DNA from: Sporolituus thermophilus DSM 23256
GTDB taxonomy: Bacteria; Bacillota; Negativicutes; Sporomusales; Thermosinaceae
Length of the DNA stretch: 64,000 bases
Direction of reading: 5' to 3'
Assembly: GCF_900102435.1 (NCBI RefSeq)
Contig: NZ_FNBU01000005.1
Location: forward strand, 1 to 64,000
Under the pieces are notes generated by a model. That model was not told the DNA's origin. It did no database searches and saw nothing but the letters and a program-made list of their open reading frames with translations. The translations under genes were made by a program, and so were the position numbers. This document shows positions 35,205 through 45,142 of this stretch, piece after piece (within the stretch, counting starts at the first letter, position 1; every line of letters starts with the position of its first letter).

Positions 35205-36411
35205 AATCGCCAACTACCTTAGCGGTACTGTTCGCGTTCGCATCCAGGGTATGATGCCAGAAAAGTTTATTAACCTGTGCTTGGCACAGCATATTTTTTT
35301 ATGGGGCATTTCTAAAAGAAACGACGAAATGTTCGCGTTCATGCGGCTGTCCGATTTTTTTCGCATCAGACCACTTGCAAGAAAAAGCCGGGCCCGTGTT
35401 CGCGTGGTAAGTCGCTATGGCTGGCCCTTCATCGTCGACAGGCTCAGGCGCCGTAAAATGCTCGTGGTCGGTGCGGTTCTATATTTGTTTTTACTAAACT
35501 TTCTTGTAAGTTTTATTTGGTTTGTGGATATTACAGGTCTGAAAATCCTGAGCAGTGACCGAATCAAGGCTATTGTAGACGGTAACGGGCTAAGGCCCGG
35601 TGTACCCAAAGAAAAGGTAGATGTCAAGGCGCTGGAAAACACTATTTTGTTTGGTTTGCCCGAGGTAGCATGGGTTGGCGTTCATATCGCGGGAACGCGT
35701 GTACTTATTGAAGTTGTGGAAAAAACAATGCCTCGCACAGAAGATAAGGCTCCAGCCCATGTTATTGCCGCCAAGGACGGGGTCATTACCGAAATAATCG
35801 CCGTTGCAGGTCAACCAGCCGTGAAAAAAGGCGATACCGTTAAGAAGGGAGATTTGCTAATTAAAGGGTTGGAACCCGGCAACACTGCACCGATAGCACC
35901 GGGCCAGACACCGATTATTTCCGTTCCTTCTCAACTCATAAGAGCGCAAGGAATTGTTAAAGCACGGGTATGGTATGAAGGCTACGGCGAGGCTAGTACC
36001 GTGCAGGCCGTTCGACAACGAACGGGCAATCAAGATATGGCAATTACTGTGACCATTGGCAGTCGCCAGATTCCGTTGAAACGCATTCCTGAGCCGCCTT
36101 TTGAAAACTACGAAACGGAGGAAGTACATAAAAAACTGGCCTGGTGGAGGAATAGCGAGTTCATTGTCGAATCAACTATAAAAATCTACTATGAATTAGG
36201 AACGAGCTGGCGGGAAATAACTGTAGAACAGGCGCGCGACGAGGCTATTGGCAAGGCATGGCACGTCGTTCAGCGGCTGATTCCGGAAAATGCACAAATT
36301 TTGTCCCGCAATATCGAGACCTTAAAAACGGAAGAGCCCAATTTGGTTCGGGTGAAAGTCAGCGTAGAAACAGTTGAAGATATTGGGCAAAGTGTATCTA
36401 TAGTCCGATAA
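35194..36411 (+). CDS. yqfD: Sporulation protein YqfD
   Basis: A 405-residue YqfD protein with a cytosolic N-terminal domain (about 1-85), one membrane segment (about 90-112, MLVVGAVLYLFLLNFLVSFIW) and a POTRA/FtsQ-like outer part containing FVDITGLKILSSDRIKAIVD and GLPEVAWVGVHIAGTRVLIE. Required for late spore development in Bacillus, mother-cell side. It overlaps yqfC and is followed by phoH in the same direction. Confidence 0.93.
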   Translation: MTYKIANYLSGTVRVRIQGMMPEKFINLCLAQHIFLWGISKRNDEMFAFMRLSDFFRIRPLARKSRARVRVVSRYGWPFIVDRLRRRKMLVVGAVLYLFLLNFLVSFIWFVDITGLKILSSDRIKAIVDGNGLRPGVPKEKVDVKALENTILFGLPEVAWVGVHIAGTRVLIEVVEKTMPRTEDKAPAHVIAAKDGVITEIIAVAGQPAVKKGDTVKKGDLLIKGLEPGNTAPIAPGQTPIISVPSQLIRAQGIVKARVWYEGYGEASTVQAVRQRTGNQDMAITVTIGSRQIPLKRIPEPPFENYETEEVHKKLAWWRNSEFIVESTIKIYYELGTSWREITVEQARDEAIGKAWHVVQRLIPENAQILSRNIETLKTEEPNLVRVKVSVETVEDIGQSVSIVR

Positions 36412-36431
36412 ATACAAGGAGGCTAATCTTA

Positions 36432-37403
36432 TTGGAGATCCAACCAGATATGGAGAAGCGGCTTAGTTTGAGCGATACTCAGGAAGCCATGGCGGTTTTA
36501 GGGCGCAATGACGAACACTTGCGCATTATTACCGAGCAGTTTTCCAGCCGTATCGTGGCCCGGGGGAATGAAATCGTTATCACCGGGGATCCCGGCGAAG
36601 TTGAGCAACTGGATAAGCTATTCCGGGAACTTTTATTCTTCTACCGCGAAGGCAACGCGATTACGACCCATGATGTACAATACAGCATTCGCCTTGTGAA
36701 AGAAGGACGGGAAAAGTCGCTCCACGAGATGTATGCGGAAACAGTTTTAGTCACTGCCCGGGGACGTCAAATTAAGCCGAAAACGGTAGGACAACACCGT
36801 TATCTGCAAGCTATTCGTCAAAATTACATCACGTTAGGAATAGGACCGGCCGGGACGGGGAAAACTTATTTAGCCGTAGCGATGGCAGTTTTTTCCTTGC
36901 GAAACAAGGAAGTAGAGCGGATAATTCTGACGCGTCCGGCTGTTGAAGCCGGTGAAAAACTAGGCTTTTTGCCTGGTGATTTGCAGGAAAAAGTCAACCC
37001 GTACCTTCGGCCGCTTTATGATGCCCTTTATGATATTCTTGGTATCGATACATTCCAGAAATATATGGCTAAAAACATTATTGAGGTGGCGCCTTTAGCC
37101 TACATGCGCGGACGCACCCTGGATGATTCCTTTATCATCCTTGATGAAGCCCAAAATACGACACCTGAACAAATGAAGATGTTTCTCACTAGAATGGGAT
37201 TTGGATCCAAAATCGTTGTTACCGGGGATGTCACTCAGGTTGACCTGCCGCCTGGCCTTTGCTCCGGCTTGAAGCATGCGCAGACTGTTTTAAGCGGGAT
37301 TCCTGGCATCGAAATTGTGCATTTGAGCGAAAGCGACGTAGTCAGGCATGAAATCGTAGGCCGTATTATTCGGGCCTATGAGCGCTACGAGCAGGAAAAG
37401 TGA
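36432..37403 (+). CDS. phoH: PhoH-like P-loop ATPase
   Basis: A 323-residue PhoH family protein. An N-terminal KH-like region (about 20-95, ENRI-type GDPGEVEQLDKLF) precedes the helicase-like ATPase core with Walker A GPAGTGKT (138-145) and Walker B FIILDEAQ (Asp238-Glu239). PhoH is linked to RNA metabolism, probably with YbeY, encoded two genes downstream. Start is TTG 36432 with AAGGAGG about 8 nt upstream. Gene order yqfD-phoH-yqfF-ybeY is as in Bacillus. Confidence 0.93.
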   Translation: MEIQPDMEKRLSLSDTQEAMAVLGRNDEHLRIITEQFSSRIVARGNEIVITGDPGEVEQLDKLFRELLFFYREGNAITTHDVQYSIRLVKEGREKSLHEMYAETVLVTARGRQIKPKTVGQHRYLQAIRQNYITLGIGPAGTGKTYLAVAMAVFSLRNKEVERIILTRPAVEAGEKLGFLPGDLQEKVNPYLRPLYDALYDILGIDTFQKYMAKNIIEVAPLAYMRGRTLDDSFIILDEAQNTTPEQMKMFLTRMGFGSKIVVTGDVTQVDLPPGLCSGLKHAQTVLSGIPGIEIVHLSESDVVRHEIVGRIIRAYERYEQEK

Positions 37404-37413
37404 GTTGAATATT

Positions 37414-39594
37414 ATGTTGTCAGTAAATAAACGATTGCGGGAACTATTTGTCCAGCCGGCAAGCATATATGCTAAGCCTATTGTTCGTCGGATAATCCTG
37501 GGGCTGGCTTTCTTTTCCCTTTTTATGCTCATTTTATCGGCTGACTTTATTCCGGATAAGGTATCATTACAGGTTGGCCAGGTAAGCGACCGCGATGTCA
37601 TTGCCCCGCGTACAGTATCGTATGTTGATCCCGTCAAAACCCGGCAACTAGAAGCGGAAGTACTGGCAAGCGTGCCAAATGTGTATGATTTAGATGTGTC
37701 AGTCATGACCAAGGCTGAAGAAAACTTAGCAGGTATATTCCGGGCAGCCCGTACGGTTATGGCGGATAAAAATTTAAACACTGCTGACCAGCGTGCTGAC
37801 AAGCTGCATATGCTTTTGCCGGTACCATTATCAACCAGTGCTGTTATCGGCTTAGTTAGTCTTGATGAGACCGGTCTAGCAAAAACGGAGGAATATACAC
37901 GTAATATTCTACGCAAATATTTTCAGCGCGGTATTCGCGAAGACGATTTGGATATGGCGCGCAAACAGGTCGCCATCGAAGCGGAAGAACTGGGACTGGG
38001 TGCCAATGCTGAAACTGTTGTTGCCAGCATAGCCCAAACGCTGCTCCGGCCTAATTATATCCTGAACGTCCGGGAAACGGACAAACGTAAACAGGCGGCA
38101 CTAGCCAGTATTGAGCCGGTGCGGCTAACGGTAAAAAAGGGCCAAGTTTTAGTCCGGCAGGGAGATATTGTAACTAGCGAACAAATTCATGCCATGGAAG
38201 AACTTGGGTTATACGCTGGTCATGTGAATGAGCTTCGGATCTTTGGTTTAGCCATATTTGTTATTACCGTGATGGTTATAGTTTTAGGCTATCTTTATAA
38301 ATTTGCCCCGCGTATTTACCAAAACGATTTATATCTTGTTTTGCTCGGGTTGATTATTTTAGTTACGCTTCTACTGGGTAAAGCTGCCCATTATTATTCT
38401 GATTTTGCCGCGCCATTGGCGGCAGGTGCCTTATTGACGGCGATTCTGATTGATACCCGTTTAGGATTATTGGTTAGCATTGCTTTGTCCTTACTGTTTG
38501 GCGTAATTGTAGACCATGATCTGCGGGCTGTGGCCGCCGCGTTAGTTGGTAGTATGGCGGGCGTTTACAGTGTTTCAAAAATGTCTCATGGTTATAGTCT
38601 TGCTAGGGCTGGATTATGGATTGCCGCGATCAATTTTTTGGTTATCAGTTCAACCGGCTTCATTGAACAGGTCGATAATGTGCATGTACTAACCCAGGGC
38701 CTCTTGGGCGTGATCAGCGGTATTGCTTCGGCCGTTATCACTACCGGGCTATTGCCGTATCTGGAACATACCTTTAATATAACTACACCTATCAAACTCT
38801 TGGATTTGGCACGGCCTAACCATCCGCTCCTGCAGCGATTGCTGCTTGACGCGCCGGGCACATATCATCATAGTATTCTAGTGGGTAATCTCGCAGAAAC
38901 GGCAGCTGACTTGGTAGGGGCCGACGCTGTTTTGGCTCGTGTTGGGGCCTATTATCATGATATTGGGAAAATCCGGCGCCCTTACTTTTTTGTTGAAAAC
39001 CAGGTGGGTGTCGAAAATCCTCATGATAAGATTGCTCCCTCCCTAAGTACGCTTATTGTTACTTCACATATTAAAGATGGTGTTGATTTATGCCGCGACT
39101 ATAAGCTGCCGCAGTGCGTCATCGATATTGTGCAGCAGCACCATGGTACAACGCTGGTATCTTATTTTTATAAGCGAGCTGCGGAAAATGAGCATGGCGA
39201 TTGCATCATCGAAGCTGACTTTCGGTACGAGGGCCCGCGTCCGCAGACAAAAGAAGCGGCGCTTGTTATGCTCGCCGATGCCTGTGAAGCGGCAGTACGC
39301 TCCCTTTCAAAACCTAATGTCAACCGGATTGAGGCGACGGTGCGCAAGATAATCCGCGAGCGTCTCTATGACGGGCAGCTCGATGATTGCAATCTTACTC
39401 TCAGGGAGCTCAATGTTATCGGTGATGTTTTTATCCGCGTACTGTCCAGTGTTTTTCACAAGCGTATCGAGTACCCGGACGTAAAGGGGCTTAGAGAGGA
39501 GAAAACTAAAAGTGGAAATAGTAATAAGCAATCTCCAAGAGAAGATGATCTTTACGCCGCAAATGGAGCAGACGGTGGTAGCTGTATTAAATAA
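37414..39594 (+). CDS. yqfF: 7TM-HD domain c-di-AMP phosphodiesterase-type protein (PgpH/YqfF)
   Basis: A 726-residue membrane protein: an N-terminal 7TMR-HDED extracytoplasmic domain after a first TM segment (about 25-43), a seven-helix membrane region (about 280-460) and a cytosolic HD domain with His486 (TYHHSILVGNLAE) and HD pair His515-Asp516 (YYHDIGK). PgpH homologs degrade cyclic di-AMP to pApA. ATG 37414 is used; the frame is open from 37378. Its C-terminal coding region overlaps ybeY by 83 nt, an unusually long overlap. Confidence 0.9.
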   Translation: MLSVNKRLRELFVQPASIYAKPIVRRIILGLAFFSLFMLILSADFIPDKVSLQVGQVSDRDVIAPRTVSYVDPVKTRQLEAEVLASVPNVYDLDVSVMTKAEENLAGIFRAARTVMADKNLNTADQRADKLHMLLPVPLSTSAVIGLVSLDETGLAKTEEYTRNILRKYFQRGIREDDLDMARKQVAIEAEELGLGANAETVVASIAQTLLRPNYILNVRETDKRKQAALASIEPVRLTVKKGQVLVRQGDIVTSEQIHAMEELGLYAGHVNELRIFGLAIFVITVMVIVLGYLYKFAPRIYQNDLYLVLLGLIILVTLLLGKAAHYYSDFAAPLAAGALLTAILIDTRLGLLVSIALSLLFGVIVDHDLRAVAAALVGSMAGVYSVSKMSHGYSLARAGLWIAAINFLVISSTGFIEQVDNVHVLTQGLLGVISGIASAVITTGLLPYLEHTFNITTPIKLLDLARPNHPLLQRLLLDAPGTYHHSILVGNLAETAADLVGADAVLARVGAYYHDIGKIRRPYFFVENQVGVENPHDKIAPSLSTLIVTSHIKDGVDLCRDYKLPQCVIDIVQQHHGTTLVSYFYKRAAENEHGDCIIEADFRYEGPRPQTKEAALVMLADACEAAVRSLSKPNVNRIEATVRKIIRERLYDGQLDDCNLTLRELNVIGDVFIRVLSSVFHKRIEYPDVKGLREEKTKSGNSNKQSPREDDLYAANGADGGSCIK

Positions 39595-39979
39595 AGCGGC
39601 TGAGGTTTATGGTCTTAGCGAGCAGGCGGAGGTCAGCGTTGTCTTGGTTGATGACGAATACATCCGTGAGCTAAATCGTCAATACCGGGGCAAAGACGCG
39701 CCAACGGACGTATTGTCTTTTGCCCTTAACGAGGGGGACGAGCCCGTTGTTATTGATGATCCGGCTGAACAGCTACTTGGTGATATTGTGATTTCTCTAG
39801 AAACTGCTGCCCGGCAAGCGGAGGAATTTGGGCATGGTTCGGAGCGTGAATTGGCATACTTAACCGTACATGGGATGCTTCATTTGCTGGGATATGATCA
39901 TGAAACCGAAGAGGCGCGGGTCGAAATGCGGCAGGAGGAAGAATATATCCTTTCGCAGCTTGGTATCACCCGTGATTAA
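39512..39979 (+). CDS. ybeY: rRNA maturation endoribonuclease YbeY
   Basis: A 155-residue zinc-dependent YbeY. The metal-binding motif is His120-x3-His124-x5-His130 (HGMLHLLGYDH), and the family segment GKDAPTDVLSFAL is clear. It acts in 16S rRNA 3'-end maturation and 70S quality control. GTG 39512 has GAGAGGAG about 10 nt upstream. The gene begins inside the end of yqfF and is followed by dgkA after 3 nt. Confidence 0.95.
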   Translation: MEIVISNLQEKMIFTPQMEQTVVAVLNKAAEVYGLSEQAEVSVVLVDDEYIRELNRQYRGKDAPTDVLSFALNEGDEPVVIDDPAEQLLGDIVISLETAARQAEEFGHGSERELAYLTVHGMLHLLGYDHETEEARVEMRQEEEYILSQLGITRD

Positions 39980-39982
39980 CTT

Positions 39983-40748
<766 letters not shown>

Positions 40749-40749
<1 letters not shown>

Positions 40750-41645
40750 TGCAAAAAGCTGGGGACTATAAATCTGGTTTTGTCGCCGTAATCGGTCGGC
40801 CGAATGTCGGTAAATCTACCCTCGTTAACAGCCTGGTAGGTCAAAAAATTGCTATAATGTCGGATAAACCACAGACCACCCGTAACCGAATCTTGTGTGT
40901 CCTTACTCTTGAAGACGCGCAAATTTTGTTTATCGATACTCCAGGCATTCATAAACCTAAACACCGACTCGGCGAATATATGGTTCAAGCCGCGGAAACA
41001 ACGCTCCGCGAAGTCGATGTCATTTTGTTTGTCGTAGACGCTACCGCCGAAAAAGGACCGGGAGAACAATATATTTTGGAACGGCTGGCAAAAGTGAAGA
41101 CACCCGTAATCTTGGTCGTGAATAAAATAGATCAAATATTAAAACCGCAGGTATTGCCGATTATCGACCAATATGCGCAATTGCGGGAATTTGATGCGGT
41201 GGTCCCGATTTCCGCCCTGGAAAAAATCAATTTAGACCGCCTGGTTGACGAAGTGAAAAAACATCTCGCGCCTGGGCCGAAGTATTACCCGGACGATATG
41301 GTCACTGACCAGCCCGAGCGGCTAATTATCGCCGAACTTATCCGGGAAAAGGCGCTGCATTTGACGAGAGAAGAAATTCCGCACGCAATTGCCGTAGACA
41401 TTGAAGAAATAGTAAAACGGCCTAACGGGGACTTGTACATCCGGGCGGTCATTTATGTTGAGCGGGATTCCCAAAAAGGTATTATTATCGGCGCCGGGGG
41501 AAACATGCTGAAGGAAATTGGTCGTTTAGCGCGTGTTGACATAGAGGGTCTATTAGGTTCCAAAAGCTATTTGGATTTGTGGGTAAAGGTGAAAAAAGAC
41601 TGGCGCAATCGTGAAAGTATTCTACGTTCTCTCGGCTATGAGTAA
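40749..41645 (+). CDS. era: GTPase Era
   Basis: A 298-residue GTPase that binds the 3' end of 16S rRNA in 30S assembly. G1 GRPNVGKST (16-24), G3 DTPGIHKPKH, G4 NKID and the C-terminal KH domain (IIIGAGGNMLKEIGRLAR) are intact. Length is standard. Its start overlaps the cdd stop. It lies in the phoH-ybeY-dgkA-cdd-era run, a conserved ribosome-assembly block. Confidence 0.97.
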
Positions 41646-41670
41646 ATATGGTGAGAGCGGGGTGATAGCC

Positions 41671-42936
41671 GTGACCTTGGCCTTTACCGAAGTGTTTGTC
41701 AGCGAGCTTATTGGCAAACTTGTCATTGATAAAATTGGCAATCGGGTAGGCAAGGTTGCGGACATCCTGATTTTACCACATGCTTCTTTTCCTCGGGTAT
41801 GCGGAATTGAAGTTATGCGTCCGGGGGGGAGCGTGGTTGTTGCTGATAATCACATCGCTCTTTTAAACAAGCAGATTGTGTCATTAGATGTGCTCCGTGA
41901 GGATATTTCAAACAATCCTTTGCCTGCCGGAGCAATATATTTGCGTCGCGATTTAATGGATCGTCAGATTGTGGATATTAATGGCGCGAAGGTAGAGCGC
42001 ATCAATGATTTAAAATTAAGTCAAATCCACCAGGAATACCGGCTATTGGCTGTGGATATCGGCGTAAGGGGGCTGGTGCGCCGTCTAGGCGTGGAACGAA
42101 TATTTACTTCTCTGGCGCGCTTATTTCAAAAAGAAATACCAGAAAAGCTAATTTCCTGGGATTATGTGGAGTTTATTACCGCTGATTTATCTTCGGTTAA
42201 GCTGTCTGTTTCGCGGCGTAAGCTGGCGGAGCTTCATCCCTATGATATTGCGCAGATTGTCAGTAAACTGAGCGCTCAGGATCGCACTGCCATTTTCCAG
42301 ACCTTTGATAATGAAACGGCGGCGGAAACACTGGTCGAAATGGAGGCAGATGTCCAGGCGGCTATACTGGAAGGGATGAGTAAGGACCGTGCCGCCGATA
42401 TTTTAGAAATTATGGCTTCGGATGACGCCGCCGATGTCCTGAATGAGCTGCCGGCCGAGAAAGCGGAGGAAATCCTGCAATTGATGGAGGATGAGGACGC
42501 TGCCGAGGTTAAGGAGCTAAGAAACTATGACGAAAACGAAGCCGGAAGTTTGATGACGACCGAATACATTGCCCTGTCAGAACAGCTTACGGCGGACGAA
42601 ACAATAAGTAAATTGCGGGAATTGGCGCCGGAAGCGGAGACGATCTACTATATTTATGTGGTAGATGATGAAGAACATCTGACGGGTGTATTGTCTTTGC
42701 GCGAGCTTATTATTGCCAGGCCGGAGACTCAGCTCCGCAGCATCATGCATAGCAAAATTATGGCGGTGCAAGATACAGCGCCGGTTGAGGATGCGATCGG
42801 CATTATTCGCAAGTACGACCTGCTTGCTGTACCGGTCGTGGCTAATAACGGTAAATTAGTTGGCATCATAACGGTTGATGATGTGATTGACGCCGTCTTG
42901 CCGCAGCGGCGGCGCAAGCTTTTAAAATTTGCCTAA
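41671..42936 (+). CDS. PRC-barrel / MgtE-N / CBS-pair protein (soluble MgtE-like sensor)
   Basis: A 421-residue protein with no membrane segments. An N-terminal PRC-barrel-like part (VFVSELIGKLVIDKIGNRVG) is duplicated around 90-140; then comes an MgtE intracellular N domain (HPYDIAQIVSKLSAQDRTAI, repeated ADIL/ADVL units, 185-300) and two CBS domains (about 305-415). The Mg2+ channel domain of MgtE is missing, so it may sense Mg2+ or nucleotide and act on another protein. GTG 41671 has GGGGTGA 7 nt upstream. It overlaps none of era once this start is used. Confidence 0.85.
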   Translation: MTLAFTEVFVSELIGKLVIDKIGNRVGKVADILILPHASFPRVCGIEVMRPGGSVVVADNHIALLNKQIVSLDVLREDISNNPLPAGAIYLRRDLMDRQIVDINGAKVERINDLKLSQIHQEYRLLAVDIGVRGLVRRLGVERIFTSLARLFQKEIPEKLISWDYVEFITADLSSVKLSVSRRKLAELHPYDIAQIVSKLSAQDRTAIFQTFDNETAAETLVEMEADVQAAILEGMSKDRAADILEIMASDDAADVLNELPAEKAEEILQLMEDEDAAEVKELRNYDENEAGSLMTTEYIALSEQLTADETISKLRELAPEAETIYYIYVVDDEEHLTGVLSLRELIIARPETQLRSIMHSKIMAVQDTAPVEDAIGIIRKYDLLAVPVVANNGKLVGIITVDDVIDAVLPQRRRKLLKFA

Positions 42937-42949
42937 TGATAAAAATTAT

Positions 42950-42976
42950 CTGCCCGCCAGGGCAGTTTTCTTATTT
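42950..42976 (+). terminator. Terminator after the MgtE-N/CBS gene
   Basis: CTGCCC (42950-42955) / GGGCAG (42960-42965) followed by TTTTCTTATTTT. Confidence 0.75.
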
Positions 42977-43017
42977 TATTGTCAGTTTTTATGGCTCAAA
43001 GCTTTTATTGACTTTTA

Positions 43018-43046
43018 TTGACCGGTATTTATTTAGGTGGTATTAT
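43018..43046 (+). promoter_or_regulatory. Promoter of the DUF502 gene
   Basis: TTGACC (43018-43023), 17-bp spacer, TATTAT (43041-43046); about 20 nt before the start codon. Confidence 0.78.
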
Positions 43047-43065
43047 TTGTTAAGAGGGGTGAATC

Positions 43066-43644
43066 ATGAAGTGGATTTCTAAAAATTTCATTCGCGGATT
43101 GATTGTAGTGGTCCCCATCGCCATTACAATTCTGGTAGTATTGCAAATATTTAATTTAGCAGAAAAACTGCTGGGCCGTCATCTGCCAATTCATTTCCCC
43201 GGTCTGCCGCTCATTGCCGTTTTTTTACTGATAGTCCTCGTAGGTTGGTTATCTTCCTACTGGGTTTTAAAACGGCTCTTGGAATTAGGCGATCGTCTGC
43301 TTGGGGCCATTCCCTTCGTGAAGTTTATTTATAACAGTGTAAAACAACTGTCCACGGCAATGCTTGAGTCGCAGCAGCTTTTTAAGCAGGCTGTGCTTGT
43401 GCCCTATCCCCATCCAGGCGTCAAGGCACTGGGTTTTATCATGCCTGAACTGTCTGAACCGCTCGTAGAAAAAGTCGGTGCCGACAATGTTTGTGTCTTT
43501 GTTCCCATGAGTCTCAACCTGACTTCAGGTTTTAATATAATCGTGCCGAAGCGGGATATAATACTTTTAGACATAACAAGTGAAAGTGCTTTACAATATA
43601 TATTAACCGCTGGCGCCGTCATGCCACGCCGGCCAGATAATTAA
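43066..43644 (+). CDS. DUF502 family membrane protein
   Basis: A 192-residue DUF502 protein with two membrane helices (about 8-30 and 45-68), the linker GAIPFVKFIYNSVKQL and a C-terminal soluble domain with VLVPYPHPGVKALGF and VCVFVPMSLNLTSGFNIIVP, all typical. Function is unknown. It has its own promoter and a GAGGGGTGA ribosome site, and appears cotranscribed with the CNNM-type gene 41 nt downstream. Confidence 0.88.
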   Translation: MKWISKNFIRGLIVVVPIAITILVVLQIFNLAEKLLGRHLPIHFPGLPLIAVFLLIVLVGWLSSYWVLKRLLELGDRLLGAIPFVKFIYNSVKQLSTAMLESQQLFKQAVLVPYPHPGVKALGFIMPELSEPLVEKVGADNVCVFVPMSLNLTSGFNIIVPKRDIILLDITSESALQYILTAGAVMPRRPDN

Positions 43645-43685
43645 ATAGGGAGAGATGCGCTATCGAGTCGCCTTTATATAGTGCT

Positions 43686-44996
43686 GTGAAATTACTGGCT
43701 GCTATTCTCCTGGTGCTTATTAACGGATTCTTTGTGGCAGCCGAGTTTTCGTTGGTAAAAATTCGTAAAACCCGTTTGGAAGAGCTTGCTCACCAGGGAA
43801 ACGGGCGGGCTAAATTGGCGTTAAAAGTCGTTTCGGGGTTTGACACCTATCTTGGCGCAACGCAACTGGGAATTACGCTGGCATCACTTGCCCTCGGCTG
43901 GCTTGGGGAACCGGCAGTGGCTTCGCTACTAGAGCCTTTGGTTTTTCGTTACTTTCCCGGTTCAACCTGGCTTCTGCATACGATAACCATCATGCTAGGT
44001 TTTACCATTATTACGTTTCTCCACATCGTGATAGGAGAACTTGTGCCCAAATCACTTGCTATCCAAAAGGTAGAAAGTATAGCTCTATTTTCCGTTTGGC
44101 CGCTCTATATTTTTCATAAAATCGGCTATCCTATTATTATCTTGTTTAATAAAGCGGCTAAAGGCATTCTTGCCGTTATGGGCATCAAGGCGGCTAACGA
44201 GGCTGATTTAGCGCACTCGGAAGAAGAATTGCGCATGATCGTAAGTGCGAGTCACCGAGGCGGCGTCCTCGACCAAATGGAAAGCGAATTGATTGATAAT
44301 GTATTTGATTTCGCCGACCGGCTGGCCCGCGAAGTAATGGTGCCGAGGCAGGACATGGTTTGCCTTTTTGTCGATGATTCTTTTGAGGAAAACATGCGTA
44401 TCGTTCGCGAAACAGGTCACACGCGTTATCCTTTGTGTGTGGAGGACAAGGACCATGTCATTGGGATGGTCCATATTCGCGATCTTATGGATCTGGATAT
44501 GTGCAGTACCGAGGAAAAGGATCTCAGGTCAATCATGCGGGAAATTCTCGTGGTCCCCGAAGGAATGTCGGTGGCTAAGTTGCTCCAGTTTATGCGACGC
44601 AAGCGTACCCATATGGCCATTGTTATCGACGAATACGGGGGTACGGCTGGATTAGTGGCGCTTGAGGATGTAATCGAAGAAATTGTCGGTGATATTCAGG
44701 ATGAACATGATGACGAGGAGGATGTAGAAGTTCGTCGTTTGGCCGATGGCACCTATGAATTTGACGGGCGGGTATTATTGGACGATGTGACCGAGCTATT
44801 AAACATCCGTTTGGAAGAACACGATGAAGATACCATCGGGGGCTACATTTTTGGCATGTTGGGCCGACGCCCGGAAGTAGGGGACAAGATTAGTATAGGC
44901 GATTATAAGTTCGAAGTTCTGCAAGTAAACGGTTTTCGCGTTGTCCGCGTAAAGGCTGTGCCGCTCGAATCCCAAAGAATGGCTATTGCTGAATAA
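43686..44996 (+). CDS. CNNM/HlyC-CorC-type membrane protein (DUF21-CBS-CorC)
   Basis: A protein of at least 436 residues with a DUF21 membrane domain (about 1-170, with NGFFVAAEFSLVKIRKTRLE), a CBS pair (about 205-330, REVMVPRQDMVCL and MRRKRTHMAIVIDEYGGTAG) and a CorC_HlyC domain (340-425). Relatives mediate Mg2+ or Co2+ efflux or Na+/Mg2+ exchange. GTG 43686 has no nearby ribosome site. AGGGAGAG at 43647-43654 is about 7 nt before an in-frame ATC at 43662, which would add 8 residues (M-ESPLYSA) and fit the family N-terminus; no in-frame ATG, GTG or TTG lies upstream. Confidence 0.88.
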   Translation: MKLLAAILLVLINGFFVAAEFSLVKIRKTRLEELAHQGNGRAKLALKVVSGFDTYLGATQLGITLASLALGWLGEPAVASLLEPLVFRYFPGSTWLLHTITIMLGFTIITFLHIVIGELVPKSLAIQKVESIALFSVWPLYIFHKIGYPIIILFNKAAKGILAVMGIKAANEADLAHSEEELRMIVSASHRGGVLDQMESELIDNVFDFADRLAREVMVPRQDMVCLFVDDSFEENMRIVRETGHTRYPLCVEDKDHVIGMVHIRDLMDLDMCSTEEKDLRSIMREILVVPEGMSVAKLLQFMRRKRTHMAIVIDEYGGTAGLVALEDVIEEIVGDIQDEHDDEEDVEVRRLADGTYEFDGRVLLDDVTELLNIRLEEHDEDTIGGYIFGMLGRRPEVGDKISIGDYKFEVLQVNGFRVVRVKAVPLESQRMAIAE

Positions 44997-45018
44997 TCTT
45001 ACGAAAGGATGATGTCGA

Positions 45019-45138
45019 GTGTTGTTGCAGGAAGTAATGTGGGAAATCTTCCGGAGTACCGGAGATATACGGGCTTACTTAATCTACCGCGAGTGTCAGT
45101 TCCGTAACACGTTAAGTCCTGAAACATCACACGACTAA
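45019..45138 (+). CDS. yqzL: YqzL-family small protein at the era-recO position
   Basis: A 39-codon gene: MLLQEVMWEIFRSTGDIRA then YLIYREC and a short polar tail ending SHD. The MW-x-x-F-x-x-TG-x-x-x-AYL-x-Y core is the YqzL family, and it sits immediately before recO, where yqzL is found in Bacillus. GTG 45019 is preceded by AAAGGATG. It ends 4 nt before the recO ATG. Function is unknown; a 30-residue paralog lies at 7682. Confidence 0.75.
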   Translation: MLLQEVMWEIFRSTGDIRAYLIYRECQFRNTLSPETSHD

Positions 45139-45142
45139 AAAG

